NCBI GenBank assembly: GCA_013824865.1
Contig: PNON01000002.1
Coordinates: 38,609-102,608 of the forward strand
From: Anaerolinea sp.
GTDB taxonomy: Bacteria; Chloroflexota; Anaerolineae; Anaerolineales; Anaerolineaceae
Length of the DNA stretch: 64,000 nucleotides
Direction of reading: 5' to 3'
Shown here: positions 1 to 9,947 of the stretch, one piece after another
Numbering within the stretch: the first letter of the stretch is position 1
Layout of the letters: every line of letters begins with the position of its first letter
Made by a program: the position numbers and the translations under genes
Notes under the pieces: generated by a model
Seen by the model: only the letters and a program-made list of their open reading frames with translations
The model's database searches: none
Told to the model about the DNA's origin: nothing

Positions 1-2
1 CA

Positions 3-1370
3 GCATTCGCTGAATCTAGAGGCTTTTCCAAGTTATCCTTGTGGGCAGGCATAGGGTTGCTAGTACTCTCCCTGGCTGCCCTGATTAGTGGAAATATCGG
101 ATTAACCGCGTTGGGTGCACTGATGTTCCTCGTTGGGTTGGTGTTGGTTGCGCCTGCGCTGGTGCGGCCAATTACACGTTTTTTCAGCCGGTTTGTGCTG
201 GGATTGATTGCGCGCCAGGGTACCGGGGTCATAGCGCAAAGCAGCCTGTCGCGCAATCCCACCCGTGCAGCCATCACCGCCAGCGCCACCATGATCGGCA
301 TTGCAGTGATCGTTGGTATCGGCGGTATGATCTGGAGCATCACCGGGGGGTTCCTGGATATCTTGCAGCGCAGTCTGGGCAGCGATTACCTGCTCATGCC
401 GCCGGCTGTGGCTGTCTGGGGCAGCAATGTCGGCGCCAAGGCTGACCTGGCAGAGAAGCTGCGGGCTGTGCCGGGGGTGGGGGTGGTTAGCACCATGCGT
501 TACGCTGTAGGATCAGCCAACGGTCAACAATTTTCCATGCTGGGCATTGACCCGGCAGAATACACTCAGGTGGCCAGCTTGACCTTCACTGAAGGAGACC
601 CAACTTCCGCTTATGCGGCCATGGAACGCGAACAGGCAGTCATCGTCAATGGTATCCTGGCCGCAGCCTCCGGTTATGAAGTTGGCGACACAATTCTTCT
701 CTCCACCCCGCGCGGGTTGAAGGATTACCTGGTAGCAGGCATTGCCGGCGACTACCTCAATGCCAAGGTGATGACGGCTTACATATCCCATACCAACCTG
801 TTGCGGGATTATCACAAAGATGAAGATATTTTTTACCAGATCAATTTGAAGGAAGGGGCAGATGAAAAAGCTGTGGAACAGCGCCTGGGGAAACTGCTGA
901 GCAAATATCCGCAGTTCAAATTAATTTCAGGCAAGGGTTACTTCGAAGAGAACAAGCAGCTTTTCGATGCCATGTTTTACTTTTATTTTGTATTGCTCGG
1001 AATTCTCACTGCACCATCCCTGCTGGCTCTGCTCAACACTTTGTCCATTGGCGTGATTGAACGTACCCGGGAGATTGGCATGCTGCGCGCCATCGGCGCC
1101 ACCCGCAAACAGGTACGCCGCATGGTGGTGTTGGAATCCCTCTTGCTGGCACTGGTAGGCACGCTTTTTGGCTTACTGGCTGGACTGTATATGGGATATG
1201 TCATGATTCTGGGTATGAAGGTGGGCGGTTTCCCGGTGGAATATAGCTTCCCCTACCAGGGGTTGATTGCTGCCATAATCACCGGGCTTGTGTTTGGCCT
1301 GATTGCAGCATCCATACCTTCACGCCAGGCTGAGCGAATGGAGATTGTACAGGCGCTGCGGTATGAATAA
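3..1370 (+). CDS. ABC transporter permease, FtsX/MacB-like, 5'-truncated by window edge
   Basis: Reading frame is open to the window start (AFAESRGFSKLSLWAGIG...); C-terminal FtsX-type TM block with NTLSIGVIERTREIGMLRAIGATRKQVRRMVVLES. Confidence 0.9.
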   Translation, partial: AFAESRGFSKLSLWAGIGLLVLSLAALISGNIGLTALGALMFLVGLVLVAPALVRPITRFFSRFVLGLIARQGTGVIAQSSLSRNPTRAAITASATMIGIAVIVGIGGMIWSITGGFLDILQRSLGSDYLLMPPAVAVWGSNVGAKADLAEKLRAVPGVGVVSTMRYAVGSANGQQFSMLGIDPAEYTQVASLTFTEGDPTSAYAAMEREQAVIVNGILAAASGYEVGDTILLSTPRGLKDYLVAGIAGDYLNAKVMTAYISHTNLLRDYHKDEDIFYQINLKEGADEKAVEQRLGKLLSKYPQFKLISGKGYFEENKQLFDAMFYFYFVLLGILTAPSLLALLNTLSIGVIERTREIGMLRAIGATRKQVRRMVVLESLLLALVGTLFGLLAGLYMGYVMILGMKVGGFPVEYSFPYQGLIAAIITGLVFGLIAASIPSRQAERMEIVQALRYE

Positions 1371-1540
1371 AGATATCAATGCCAGGACGCTCTTTGGAAG
1401 AAAGCGCCAGGAGATTTGGCCAATTTTGCCGTCCTATATGGATATCCTGATAAAAGTGGCGATTTTATTGCCAACTTCCGGTAATGGGTTGATAGTCTTT
1501 TCGTGAAATAATCTTTTCTTTTGACTTCGGAGGACCCAAA

Positions 1541-2482
1541 TTGCAGCCACTAAAGCAACCGAACAACTCTATCCCATTCAATAGATCCAAGCTGACGCGG
1601 TATGCATGGCTATCAATTGCGGCTGCTTTGCTTACAATTACATTAAAAACAGTTGCCTATCTTCTTACCGGGTCTGTTGGCCTGTTATCTGATGCGGTTG
1701 AATCGATTGTAAACCTCGTTGGGGCATTAATGGCTTTGGGGATGTTAACCATTGCTGCGCTCCCACCCGATGAGAACCATAGTTATGGACATAGCAAGGC
1801 TGAATACTTTTCAAGTGTGGTGGAAGGAGTTTTGATATTAGTTGCGGCGGGTAGTATTGGCTATGCTGCGATTGTGCGATTGATTAACCCAAGACCATTG
1901 GAGCAATTGGGTATTGGTATATTTATTTCCGTTCTTGCATCTCTGATTAATCTTGGCGTTTCTCGAGTATTAATGAAAGCGGGAAAGCAATACAATTCCA
2001 TCACACTTGAAGCAGATGCCCAACACTTGATGACAGATGTCTGGACTTCCGCCGGAGTCCTTGCTGGATTGGGTATTGTTGCCTTAACAAAATGGCTCCC
2101 ATTGGATCCAATTATGGGATTAGTCGTGGCGGTGAACATTGTGTGGACCGGATTTAATTTGATTCGTCGATCTGTATCTGGTCTGATGGATGTGTCCCTT
2201 CCCGAAACAGATCAAAAGGCTATGCACGCCGTATTAGAAAAGTATCGTCAGCAGGGAGTTGAGTTCCATGCAGTCCGAACCCGTCAGGCTGCTTCCCGGC
2301 GATTTATATCCATTCATGTGCTTGTCCCTGGTGAGTGGACAGTCCACGATTCTCATCACCTGGCAGAGAACATCGAGTACGATATCCATGCAGCGCTTGG
2401 TGAGGCAGTCGTCACCACCCATGTAGAGCCAATTGAAGATGAGATATCCATGGACGATATTCATCTTGACCGAGAGCAATAG
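1541..2482 (+). CDS. Cation diffusion facilitator family transporter
   Basis: TTG start after GGAGG; CDF signatures [35 protein letters not shown] and [15 protein letters not shown]. Confidence 0.93.
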   Translation: MQPLKQPNNSIPFNRSKLTRYAWLSIAAALLTITLKTVAYLLTGSVGLLSDAVESIVNLVGALMALGMLTIAALPPDENHSYGHSKAEYFSSVVEGVLILVAAGSIGYAAIVRLINPRPLEQLGIGIFISVLASLINLGVSRVLMKAGKQYNSITLEADAQHLMTDVWTSAGVLAGLGIVALTKWLPLDPIMGLVVAVNIVWTGFNLIRRSVSGLMDVSLPETDQKAMHAVLEKYRQQGVEFHAVRTRQAASRRFISIHVLVPGEWTVHDSHHLAENIEYDIHAALGEAVVTTHVEPIEDEISMDDIHLDREQ

Positions 2483-2643
2483 CCATGAAGTACATTTTGT
2501 AGAATTGCGATGACAGAATCCCTGTTCCAGGGAGTGACCAAGTCCGCCTGTCCCGGAAATTTGCTTTTAGAATAGCTGCACCGACCCTCACACACCAGGT
2601 TGGTTTAATACATAGGGCGCTGACACTTACCTACTGTGATATG

Positions 2644-2673
2644 TTGACGATTCCGCCTGAATCATGGTATTAT
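2644..2673 (+). promoter_or_regulatory. Putative sigma70 promoter of infC operon
   Basis: TTGACG (2644-2649), 18-nt spacer, TATTAT (2668-2673), about 60 nt upstream of the inferred infC start. Confidence 0.5.
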
Positions 2674-2732
2674 CAGGCGCATTCGTGCCGGTTCTTTCCG
2701 GTGATTCATTTATCATTTAACAGGAGAATGTT

Positions 2733-3314
2733 ATCAGTACAACTACATTTCGGGTAAACGATACTATTCGCTCCCCACAGGTGCGCCTGATCGGGGCAAA
2801 AGGTGAAAACGTCGGTGTGATCGAAACTTCCACCGCTATGCGGATGGCACGCGAAGCGGAACTTGATCTGGTGGAGGTAGCGCCCAATTCTGAACCACCT
2901 GTGTGCAGGATCATGGACTTTGGCAAGTTCCTGTACGAGCGTGAAAAGAAAGAACGTGAAGCCAGGAAAGCCCAGACCAAGATCGAGATCAAAGAGATTC
3001 GTCTGCGGCCAAAGACAAATGAACACCACCGTGGTTTTAAAACCCGCGATGCCCGAAAATGGTTGTTGGAAGGAATGAAAGTCAAGGTCACTATCCGCTT
3101 CAGAGGACGTGAAATCACTTACCCGGAATTGGCATTGGAAGACCTGAAAGAAATCGCTGAAGAATTAGCAGATATTGCCACGGTTGAAGTGCCGCCTTCG
3201 ATGGAAGGCAGGGTAATGAATATGATGCTGAGCCCGGCAAAATTTAGCAAGAAGAAGCCCACAGGTGAGGGAGTCGCGGCTCCGGTATCCACACCTGACC
3301 CCACCAGGGAATAG
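2733..3314 (+). CDS. infC: Translation initiation factor IF-3, probable ATC start
   Basis: IF-3 protein. The frame extends upstream of the GTG at 2781 as ISTTTFRVNDTIRSPQVRLIG, back to an in-frame TAA at 2718 with no ATG/GTG/TTG; AGGAG at 2722-2726 is 6 nt before ATC 2733. Confidence 0.93.
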   Translation: MSTTTFRVNDTIRSPQVRLIGAKGENVGVIETSTAMRMAREAELDLVEVAPNSEPPVCRIMDFGKFLYEREKKEREARKAQTKIEIKEIRLRPKTNEHHRGFKTRDARKWLLEGMKVKVTIRFRGREITYPELALEDLKEIAEELADIATVEVPPSMEGRVMNMMLSPAKFSKKKPTGEGVAAPVSTPDPTRE

Positions 3315-3386
3315 CCATTCTATCTATAGAATGTGAAAGCCTGTGGTAGATGTTCACTGCCACAAATCCAATGAGAGGAGTTTGCT

Positions 3387-3620
3387 GTGCCCCGTAAGTT
3401 AAAAGCAGGTAAGATCAAATTGAAGACCCATAAGGCGACATCCAAGCGGTTTCGCCTGAGCGGGTCAGGTACGCTGCTGCGCACCAAAGGCGGTAAAAGC
3501 CATCTGCGCAGACGCACCTCAGACCGCACCAAAGCTTTGCTTTCCGAGATGATCCCCGTTCAGGGCGAAAATATCATTAAGAGCGTACGCCGTCTTGTAC
3601 CGTACATGAAGAAAGATTAG
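3387..3620 (+). CDS. rpmI: 50S ribosomal protein L35
   Basis: MPRKLKAGKIKLKTHKATSKRFRLSGSGTLLRTKGGKSHLRR; GTG start; between infC and rplT. Confidence 0.96.
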   Translation: MPRKLKAGKIKLKTHKATSKRFRLSGSGTLLRTKGGKSHLRRRTSDRTKALLSEMIPVQGENIIKSVRRLVPYMKKD

Positions 3621-3735
3621 TGCGGACATTCCATCCCGAATATTTCATTCGCGGAACCATCATTAGTGCAGCTGTTGGGTGCACGCAACTGGCAAGTAAC
3701 AAGCCGGCGCCCAGGGGTTTGCAAAGGAGTAAGTT

Positions 3736-4086
3736 ATGGCACGTGTGAAAGGTGGACCGAAGGGTCACCTGCGACATATCAAAGTACTGAAAATGAACCA
3801 GGGCTACTTTGGCTCTCGTCACCGCCTTTTCAAAAGGGCGAACGAGGCAATGTTGAAAAGCCTGTTCTATGCCACTCGCGACCGCCGGGTTCGCAAACGC
3901 GATCTGCGGAAGCTGTGGATTACGCGCATCAATGCTGCTGCCCGCCTGAATGGCGTTAGCTACAGCAGGTTGATTAACGGTTTGAAGATAGCCAAAATCG
4001 AGCTGAACCGCAAGATGCTGGCAGACATGGCCGTGCGCGACCCCAAGGCTTTTTCGGCAGTTGTTGCCAAAGCGAAGGCTGCGTAA
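3736..4086 (+). CDS. rplT: 50S ribosomal protein L20
   Basis: MARVKGG...[42 protein letters not shown]. Confidence 0.98.
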   Translation: MARVKGGPKGHLRHIKVLKMNQGYFGSRHRLFKRANEAMLKSLFYATRDRRVRKRDLRKLWITRINAAARLNGVSYSRLINGLKIAKIELNRKMLADMAVRDPKAFSAVVAKAKAA

Positions 4087-4106
4087 CTACAACCTCTCAA
4101 AAGATC

Positions 4107-4136
4107 CCGGGATGGCGAATGTCATCCCGGTTTTTT
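4107..4136 (+). terminator. Rho-independent terminator after rplT
   Basis: CCGGGATG-gcgaatgt-CATCCCGG followed by TTTTTT. Confidence 0.85.
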
Positions 4137-4168
4137 ATTAATCGTTGTGCTACAATTCTCTCAGGTAT

Positions 4169-4954
4169 ATGATCACGTCGATTCAGAATCCAAAAATTCA
4201 ACAGGTTCGCGAATTGCTGGCACATTCCAGGGCGCGGAGGGAGCAGGGCGCCTATGTTGTTGAAGGCATCCGATTGTTGGAAGAAGCCTGGCAAGCTGGC
4301 ATCCAACCCAGTGGTGTGTTCTTCAGCGCTGACTTAAATCCCCGCGGGATGGTCCTGGTCGAAGAGATGCGACTAGCCGGCTTCGTGACAGAGGAAGTGG
4401 AGTTCAGCCTGCTGAAACGCGTCAGCGACACAGAAAATTCACAGGGCCTGCTGGCAGTCCTCCCATACAGGGCAGTTGACCTGCCGCTGAATGCCAATTT
4501 TTGTCTGATCCTGGACGCCATCCGCGACCCCGGGAACATGGGAACCATCCTGCGCACAGCCTGTGCTGCGGGAGTACAGTCTGTGCTTCTTTCATCAAAC
4601 TGCGCGGATATCTTTTCACCCAAAGTCCTCCGTTCGGCCATGGGTGCACATTTTCACATGCCCATTGCGACCAAGAGTTGGGGCGAAATCCAGGAATACT
4701 TGAACCATAGCCCTGAGCCGCCTGCTATTTTTCTTTCAGATGTCCGGGAGGGCCAATCCTTGTGGCAATGCAGCTTCACTGAGCCAACCGCCCTCATTAT
4801 CAGTAATGAGGGCGCAGGTGCGAGCGATGAGGCCAGAACACTGACCACCCATGTCGTCCACATTCCTATGCCAGGCGGGTTCGAAAGTCTGAACGCCTCT
4901 ATTGCAGCCGCCATTCTGCTGTTTGAGGTCGTTCGTCAGAGAGCCAATCCATGA
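4169..4954 (+). CDS. SpoU/TrmH family RNA 2'-O-methyltransferase (RlmB-like)
   Basis: ITSIQNPKIQQVRELL N-terminus; LILDAIRDPGNMGTILRTACAAGV; ALIISNEGAGASDE; IPMPGGFESLNASIAAAILLFE. ORF track starts at 4145; ATG at 4169 matches family N-termini better. Confidence 0.92.
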   Translation: MITSIQNPKIQQVRELLAHSRARREQGAYVVEGIRLLEEAWQAGIQPSGVFFSADLNPRGMVLVEEMRLAGFVTEEVEFSLLKRVSDTENSQGLLAVLPYRAVDLPLNANFCLILDAIRDPGNMGTILRTACAAGVQSVLLSSNCADIFSPKVLRSAMGAHFHMPIATKSWGEIQEYLNHSPEPPAIFLSDVREGQSLWQCSFTEPTALIISNEGAGASDEARTLTTHVVHIPMPGGFESLNASIAAAILLFEVVRQRANP

Positions 4955-5221
4955 AGATCCGATCCCACACTGGCTGGATCTATCCAATGCTAGACGGGTT
5001 GCCAGCACCCTTCACGAACTTGAGCAATTGACATCCGCTGCCGGATTTGACTATGCCTCCATCGGCCCAGCCATGCCCAATGTGCAAGAAAGCTACGCGG
5101 TGCTCCCACGGATTTTGATTTCAGCTACTTTTCCAACAGCCGGGTGATGGAAGCGGATGCGCAAGATTTGACCGGGTTACTGACTTCTGCTTCCCCCTTT
5201 CAGATCTCTCCCCGGGGGTAG
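4951..5221 (+). pseudogene. Decayed gene remnant, possibly DUF711/UPF0210-like
   Basis: ATG overlaps the rRNA methyltransferase TGA (ATGA) and gives MKIRSHTG; next frame gives PHWLDLSNARRVASTLHELEQLTSAAGFDYASIGPAMPNVQESYAVLP; a third frame gives TDFDFSYFSNSRVMEADAQDLTGLLTSASPFQISPRG*. Confidence 0.45.
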
Positions 5222-5225
5222 AATC

Positions 5226-5972
5226 CTACCTGACCTGTTTGAAATTGATGATGATCAGGTTCTTCTCACAAACATCGCTCGTATTGAAATAAACTTTATC
5301 AGATAACTCTCCGCCGGCCTGGTTAAAGAGCTGAATCCAAACGGTGTGATAGCTATCCATGGGGTGGTCATCCATCATAATCTCGTAACCTGCTTCCCCA
5401 TAGCGCTTGATAGTCCCGGAAATGCTCATTTTTTCCATCAACCGCCCGCGCAGGTAGCCAAAAAGCTGAATACGCAAGCCAAGGATCGGCGCGCCCTGCA
5501 GATCGACTACATTACCGCCCACGCCAAGCCATTTACATCCCACATCTGGCTGCAATATGCCATAAGACATGCTCGCCGGACTGCCTGGCATAACCACGAA
5601 CGGGTACGGGCTGTCTGTATTTACCACGCCTGGCATTGTTGGGGCAGGAGTATGGGTGGGCAGGATGATGATAAAAGGCGTGTTGACTGATGTTGGCGTG
5701 GCCGTGCTTGTCGGTGTTACAGTCGGCAGGGACGTGTTAGTGAAGGTCCGGGTAGGTTGAGGTGTCTGGGTAATTTCCAGGGAAGCCACAGTGGTGGTAG
5801 CCGGGTTATCGGTCAGCAATGCCAATGGGGGCGGAGCAGCAGGCGGGGGGTATGGATTAATGGCTGTATTTGGATTCGCAAAGACATAGATATTAAATGC
5901 TGCTACCAGGATCGTCCCGAGCACCAACAGTATCGTCAGAATATTGAGAATACGGATTGTGCCCTTAACCAT
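5226..5972 (-). CDS. Membrane-anchored hypothetical protein with Thr/Pro-rich linker
   Basis: MVKGTIRILNILTILLVLGTILVAAFNIYVF TM segment, PTxTPT linker, then a globular C-terminal domain (VGCKWLGVGGNVVDLQGAPILGLRIQLFG). Internal ATG 5972 preferred over 6014. Confidence 0.75.
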   Translation of the reverse strand: MVKGTIRILNILTILLVLGTILVAAFNIYVFANPNTAINPYPPPAAPPPLALLTDNPATTTVASLEITQTPQPTRTFTNTSLPTVTPTSTATPTSVNTPFIIILPTHTPAPTMPGVVNTDSPYPFVVMPGSPASMSYGILQPDVGCKWLGVGGNVVDLQGAPILGLRIQLFGYLRGRLMEKMSISGTIKRYGEAGYEIMMDDHPMDSYHTVWIQLFNQAGGELSDKVYFNTSDVCEKNLIIINFKQVR

Positions 5973-6032
5973 ATTATTGCGTCGTTCCTGTTTTATTTCT
6001 ATGTGGCTCTCCACTTGTACTATTTAGCAAAA

Positions 6033-6944
6033 TCAGGGAGTAATATTGATGTCCGCGCTTGTTTTTCGTTCTGCAAGCCAATTTTGTATGGCCTGCTGCT
6101 GCATAAATTGAAGTGCATCCGGGGTAAGCGCATGCTGCGCATCCAGCTCCAGCACCTTAATGATGTGATAACCGACATGTGTTTTGATTACTCCGCTGTA
6201 AGTTCCAGGCTGTTGCGTGAAGGCAGCCTCCTCCACCGCCGGTTGGGTAAGATAGCCGCGCGGGAACCATCCAAGATCACCTTTTGTCAAACGATCATAC
6301 TGGGCGGCCAAATCGGAAAAGTCGGTACCCGAGTTCAGTTGTGCCAAAATACCCTGCGCTTTTGATTCACTTAACACACGAATCTGCTGTACATGAACCT
6401 GTTCTGCTGTCAGGGGGACCTCCGCAGTTAGCTTATCCCGCATCCAGGTGGCATAAATGGAACGTTCAAAGGCATTACGGAAAATTGGGCCGGTATAAAA
6501 ATTAGACTTTTGCCAGGCTGTCAACGCTTCCTGTCCGCCCAGCTGCTGGGCGAGCTGATCCAGCCTGGATTGAATCTCCTCCGCGCTGATCGTATATCCT
6601 GCTTCCACCGCACCCTGTTTAAGCAAAAGTTGGTTGATCAACTCATCCAGCACTTGCTGCTTTTGCTCCTCGTCCGGCGGGGGGGTTGCGCCAGCTTTTC
6701 TCAGGCCATCCTGGTATCGCTGTATTTCCTGCTGGTACTCCTCTTGTGTGATTCCCTCACCATTTATGGTTACAGCCATCGGTTCAGTTGGAGCAGTTGG
6801 AACCAATGGAATCAAAGTTGGCACGTCTATTGTAACTAACGACGGAGTGGCTTCTTTCGCCCCAGTGTTGCAGCTGGAAAAAAGGATTGCAACCAGGGAG
6901 AGTATAAGCACAATTCTGCCAGTGTTTGGCCGCGATCTGGTCAT
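6033..6944 (-). CDS. SurA/PrsA-like peptidylprolyl isomerase lipoprotein
   Basis: Start at ATG 6944: MTRSRPNTGRIVLILSLVAILFSSC lipobox, SurA_N-like helical region, PpiC core VQQIRVLSESKAQGILAQLNSGTDFSDLAAQYD...GDLGWFPRGYL...HVGYHIIKVLE. Confidence 0.88.
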   Translation of the reverse strand: MTRSRPNTGRIVLILSLVAILFSSCNTGAKEATPSLVTIDVPTLIPLVPTAPTEPMAVTINGEGITQEEYQQEIQRYQDGLRKAGATPPPDEEQKQQVLDELINQLLLKQGAVEAGYTISAEEIQSRLDQLAQQLGGQEALTAWQKSNFYTGPIFRNAFERSIYATWMRDKLTAEVPLTAEQVHVQQIRVLSESKAQGILAQLNSGTDFSDLAAQYDRLTKGDLGWFPRGYLTQPAVEEAAFTQQPGTYSGVIKTHVGYHIIKVLELDAQHALTPDALQFMQQQAIQNWLAERKTSADINITP

Positions 6945-7047
6945 GGGTGAATTATAACCCAATGTCCAATAGCAGCCGCCATTTGGAAACTCAGAAGGTC
7001 GTATAATGCACTTGAATTTAGGTACAACCAGTACCAGGAGAAAGCAT

Positions 7048-8097
7048 ATGACAAAGAAAATAGCAGTGATCATCACCCTAGCCGTGATACTAGTTGCATC
7101 GTTACCGCTCAGCTCAGCCATGGCAACTACCAAGGGACCCATCCCTGGCATCAATATCGTCAGTGTTGTGCCTGGAACTGTGGTCACAGTGGAAACGCGG
7201 AATTTCCCACCAAACCTGGATTTTGATGTGATCATCGGTCCTTATGGTCAATACGGGTTAACCGGATTCAAAGTAGCAACCACCAATTCGGGCATCGGCG
7301 GCACTTTCACGGTCACCTACAACATCCCGTCTGAATACAAAAATGCAGCTTTACTGGCCATCAGGCTTTTTAACCCCACGAAAGGTTACTACGCTTACAA
7401 CTGGTTTGAGAACGTGATTCCCCCTGCGCCTCCCGTCAAGCCAGTCACTACCATTCCAGGATACACCGGTAATCCTTCGTTCACCATCCAGGAAGTGGTA
7501 GCTGATAACTCGGTGACTGTCGAAGCCAGGAACTTCCCACCCAATGCGGACCTGGAAGTGCTGATGAATGTGATTGGCACCCGCGGGAAATTCGGCTTCA
7601 AAGCTGGCTCCGTCAACGCAGGCGATGAAGGTGAATTCAGCTCGAAATTTAATATTCCAGCTGAACTGGTGGGGGCTTATATGATATCCATCCGCATCCA
7701 GGATCCTAACTCTGGATACTATGGCTACAACTGGCTCTTCAACAAGACATACCCTGTTGTCCAACCTGTCGTCCCCACTCCAGTACCGGCAACAGGAGTA
7801 TCTCCAGTGTATCCCACTGTGGAGATTACTGCAGTTGAAAAAAGTGTCAAAGTCACCATCCAGGCTGCAAATCTGCCCAAGAACGAGACATTCGATGTGT
7901 ATATGGGCAACCTTAATTCCATGGCCTGGGGCGGCATGCAGGTAGCCAGCCTTGAATCTGGAGATACTGGCAGTGCGACTGCGACTTTGGATATCCCGGC
8001 TGACCTCGCCGGTCTGTGGAAAATCTCAATCAGGATAGTGAGCCAAACATCTGGCTATTACGGTTATAACTGGTTCTATAACCAGACCTACCCGTAA
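7048..8097 (+). CDS. Secreted protein with three tandem ~100-aa repeats (GYYxYNW motif)
   Basis: Signal peptide from ATG 7048; three repeats each ending with GYYAYNWFEN, SGYYGYNWLFNKTYP or SGYYGYNWFYNQTYP. Confidence 0.8.
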   Translation: MTKKIAVIITLAVILVASLPLSSAMATTKGPIPGINIVSVVPGTVVTVETRNFPPNLDFDVIIGPYGQYGLTGFKVATTNSGIGGTFTVTYNIPSEYKNAALLAIRLFNPTKGYYAYNWFENVIPPAPPVKPVTTIPGYTGNPSFTIQEVVADNSVTVEARNFPPNADLEVLMNVIGTRGKFGFKAGSVNAGDEGEFSSKFNIPAELVGAYMISIRIQDPNSGYYGYNWLFNKTYPVVQPVVPTPVPATGVSPVYPTVEITAVEKSVKVTIQAANLPKNETFDVYMGNLNSMAWGGMQVASLESGDTGSATATLDIPADLAGLWKISIRIVSQTSGYYGYNWFYNQTYP

Positions 8098-8115
8098 ATC
8101 ACCAAGTTGCAGATA

Positions 8116-8150
8116 CAGGCATGCGGTCGTATCCCTGCATGCCTGTTTTT
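8116..8150 (+). terminator. Rho-independent terminator
   Basis: CAGGCATGC (8116-8124), 12-nt loop, GCATGCCTG (8137-8145), then TTTTT. Confidence 0.75.
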
Positions 8151-8207
8151 ATATAGTATAGTATGGCTTTATCCATATATAAGTGATTATATTCATAAGG
8201 GTATGCA

Positions 8208-9830
8208 ATGAAAAAATATCTTCTGGTCATCCTGGGTATCACTTTCCTCGCAATCGCAGCGCTTGGCGCTTATTTCAGCGCCAATGGCATGATCAACGCG
8301 ATCTATGACTTCCGCAGTCCAATATCCAACATCCCGCCGATACCAGGTGATCCATTAAGCCAGCCCATCCCTGAAAAAATAGTGGTCGTCCTCGTGGATG
8401 CCCTCCGGTTGGATACCTCTCAGGCTGTTGATACAATGCCATACTTAAATCATCTGCGGGAAATGGGCGCATCGGCCACCATGCACAGCCAGACACCCAG
8501 CTATTCAGCGCCAGGCTATTCAACTCTCTTTATCGGCGCATGGCCTTACTTGAATGACGGCCCGGTATTTAACCTGGAATACGATGATATCCACGTCTGG
8601 ACCCAGGATAACCTTTTTTCAGCAGCCCATCGCAACGGAATTACCACAGGAATCTCAGCATTCAATTGGTTTGAAAAATTGGTACCGCAGGAGGATGTGG
8701 ACCTATCCTTCTATACCCCTGGCGAAGACCGAATGGCAGATGAGGCGGTCGTGAACGCGGCATTAAAGTGGCTACGGCAACCAGGAAATCAATTTATTCT
8801 GGTGCATATCGACCAGGTGGATTACGCCGGGCATCATGAGGGCGGCGCCAGCAACCAAAGCTGGATGGAAGCGTCCAAACGCGCGGATGATCTGTTAGCT
8901 CAGATTGGCGCAGAGATGGACCTTGAGCAGGATGCACTGATCGTTTTGAGCGATCACGGGCAGATCAACGCTGGCGGGCATGGCGGCCACGAATCTGAAG
9001 TGTTGACTGAACCATATGTAATGGCTGGCAAGGGGATCCGCCCAGGCGACTATCTGGATATCCAGATGGTGGATGTCGCGCCAACCATCGCTGCGCTGCT
9101 GGGCGCAAATTTCCCCGCCAGTAGTGTGGGCAGTGTGCAGACCGCCATGTTGGAATTGTCTGATGAGGCCATAGACAGCTACCTGGAGAGTGAGGCTGCC
9201 ACTCATCTAAACCTGACCAGGCTATACTCCTCAGCTATCGGGCAGCCCTGGAAGGAAGGGGATACCATTGAAACCTCTCGTGAGGAACATCTGGCAAAAG
9301 AACGCCTTGTCCGCCTACCATTCGCATTGGTTATACTGCTTATCCCACCTTTCCTGGTGATCTGGCGAAAAATGCAGAGCATCCGATATCTGCTGCCAGG
9401 TTCTCTGTCTGCTGTGCTGCTCTTCCATGGTTTCTATGGGGTAATCAGCCGGAAAGCTTACTCTTTCAGCGCTATTGACTCTCCCATCAGCCTGATCGTC
9501 TATTGCGCGATTACCATGATCACCGCTGTCATTCTGGGCTTCGTTGTAAGCTTGCTGGTCAAACAAAAAGCATTTAATGACCGCTTAGATACCACCAAAC
9601 ACGTACTGTCTTTCTCCTTTACCACCATCTATCTCTGGCTGATCCCCTTCCTGTGGAGCTTCTGGTTAAATGGCTATGCACCCACCTGGACTTTACCGCG
9701 GATGGACGCCTTCTTCTGGGCGCTGCTTGCATTGATCGGGGTGCTTTTCACTGCCGCTGCCGGGTTATTGATTACAGCAATCTATCCCCAGCTCTGGATG
9801 CTGTTCAGACATGGAAGAAAAACTCGCTAA
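8208..9830 (+). CDS. Alkaline phosphatase superfamily (type I phosphodiesterase-like) membrane protein
   Basis: VVVLVDALRLDTSQ, TPSYSAPGYSTLFIG, HIDQVDYAGHHEG, LIVLSDHGQINAGGHGGHE; several C-terminal TM helices. Confidence 0.85.
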   Translation: MKKYLLVILGITFLAIAALGAYFSANGMINAIYDFRSPISNIPPIPGDPLSQPIPEKIVVVLVDALRLDTSQAVDTMPYLNHLREMGASATMHSQTPSYSAPGYSTLFIGAWPYLNDGPVFNLEYDDIHVWTQDNLFSAAHRNGITTGISAFNWFEKLVPQEDVDLSFYTPGEDRMADEAVVNAALKWLRQPGNQFILVHIDQVDYAGHHEGGASNQSWMEASKRADDLLAQIGAEMDLEQDALIVLSDHGQINAGGHGGHESEVLTEPYVMAGKGIRPGDYLDIQMVDVAPTIAALLGANFPASSVGSVQTAMLELSDEAIDSYLESEAATHLNLTRLYSSAIGQPWKEGDTIETSREEHLAKERLVRLPFALVILLIPPFLVIWRKMQSIRYLLPGSLSAVLLFHGFYGVISRKAYSFSAIDSPISLIVYCAITMITAVILGFVVSLLVKQKAFNDRLDTTKHVLSFSFTTIYLWLIPFLWSFWLNGYAPTWTLPRMDAFFWALLALIGVLFTAAAGLLITAIYPQLWMLFRHGRKTR

Positions 9831-9947
9831 ATTCGTTCAAAAAGAATGAACTCGATTCCCAGCAATAGGATTCAGAGATCTTCCCGCGCGCTTTGGCTTT
9901 TCACAATCGGTATATAATTCATCCATTCCCCATTTTATCGAGGTCTT

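Noticed and set aside
3621-3735. Possible L20-binding autoregulatory leader between rpmI and rplT
   Set aside because: No clear mimicry of the known L20 leader structure could be drawn by eye.
6945-7235. N-terminal extension of the PpiC lipoprotein in the ORF track
   Set aside because: Runs antisense through the 7048 gene; the lipobox-bearing start at 6944 is much better.
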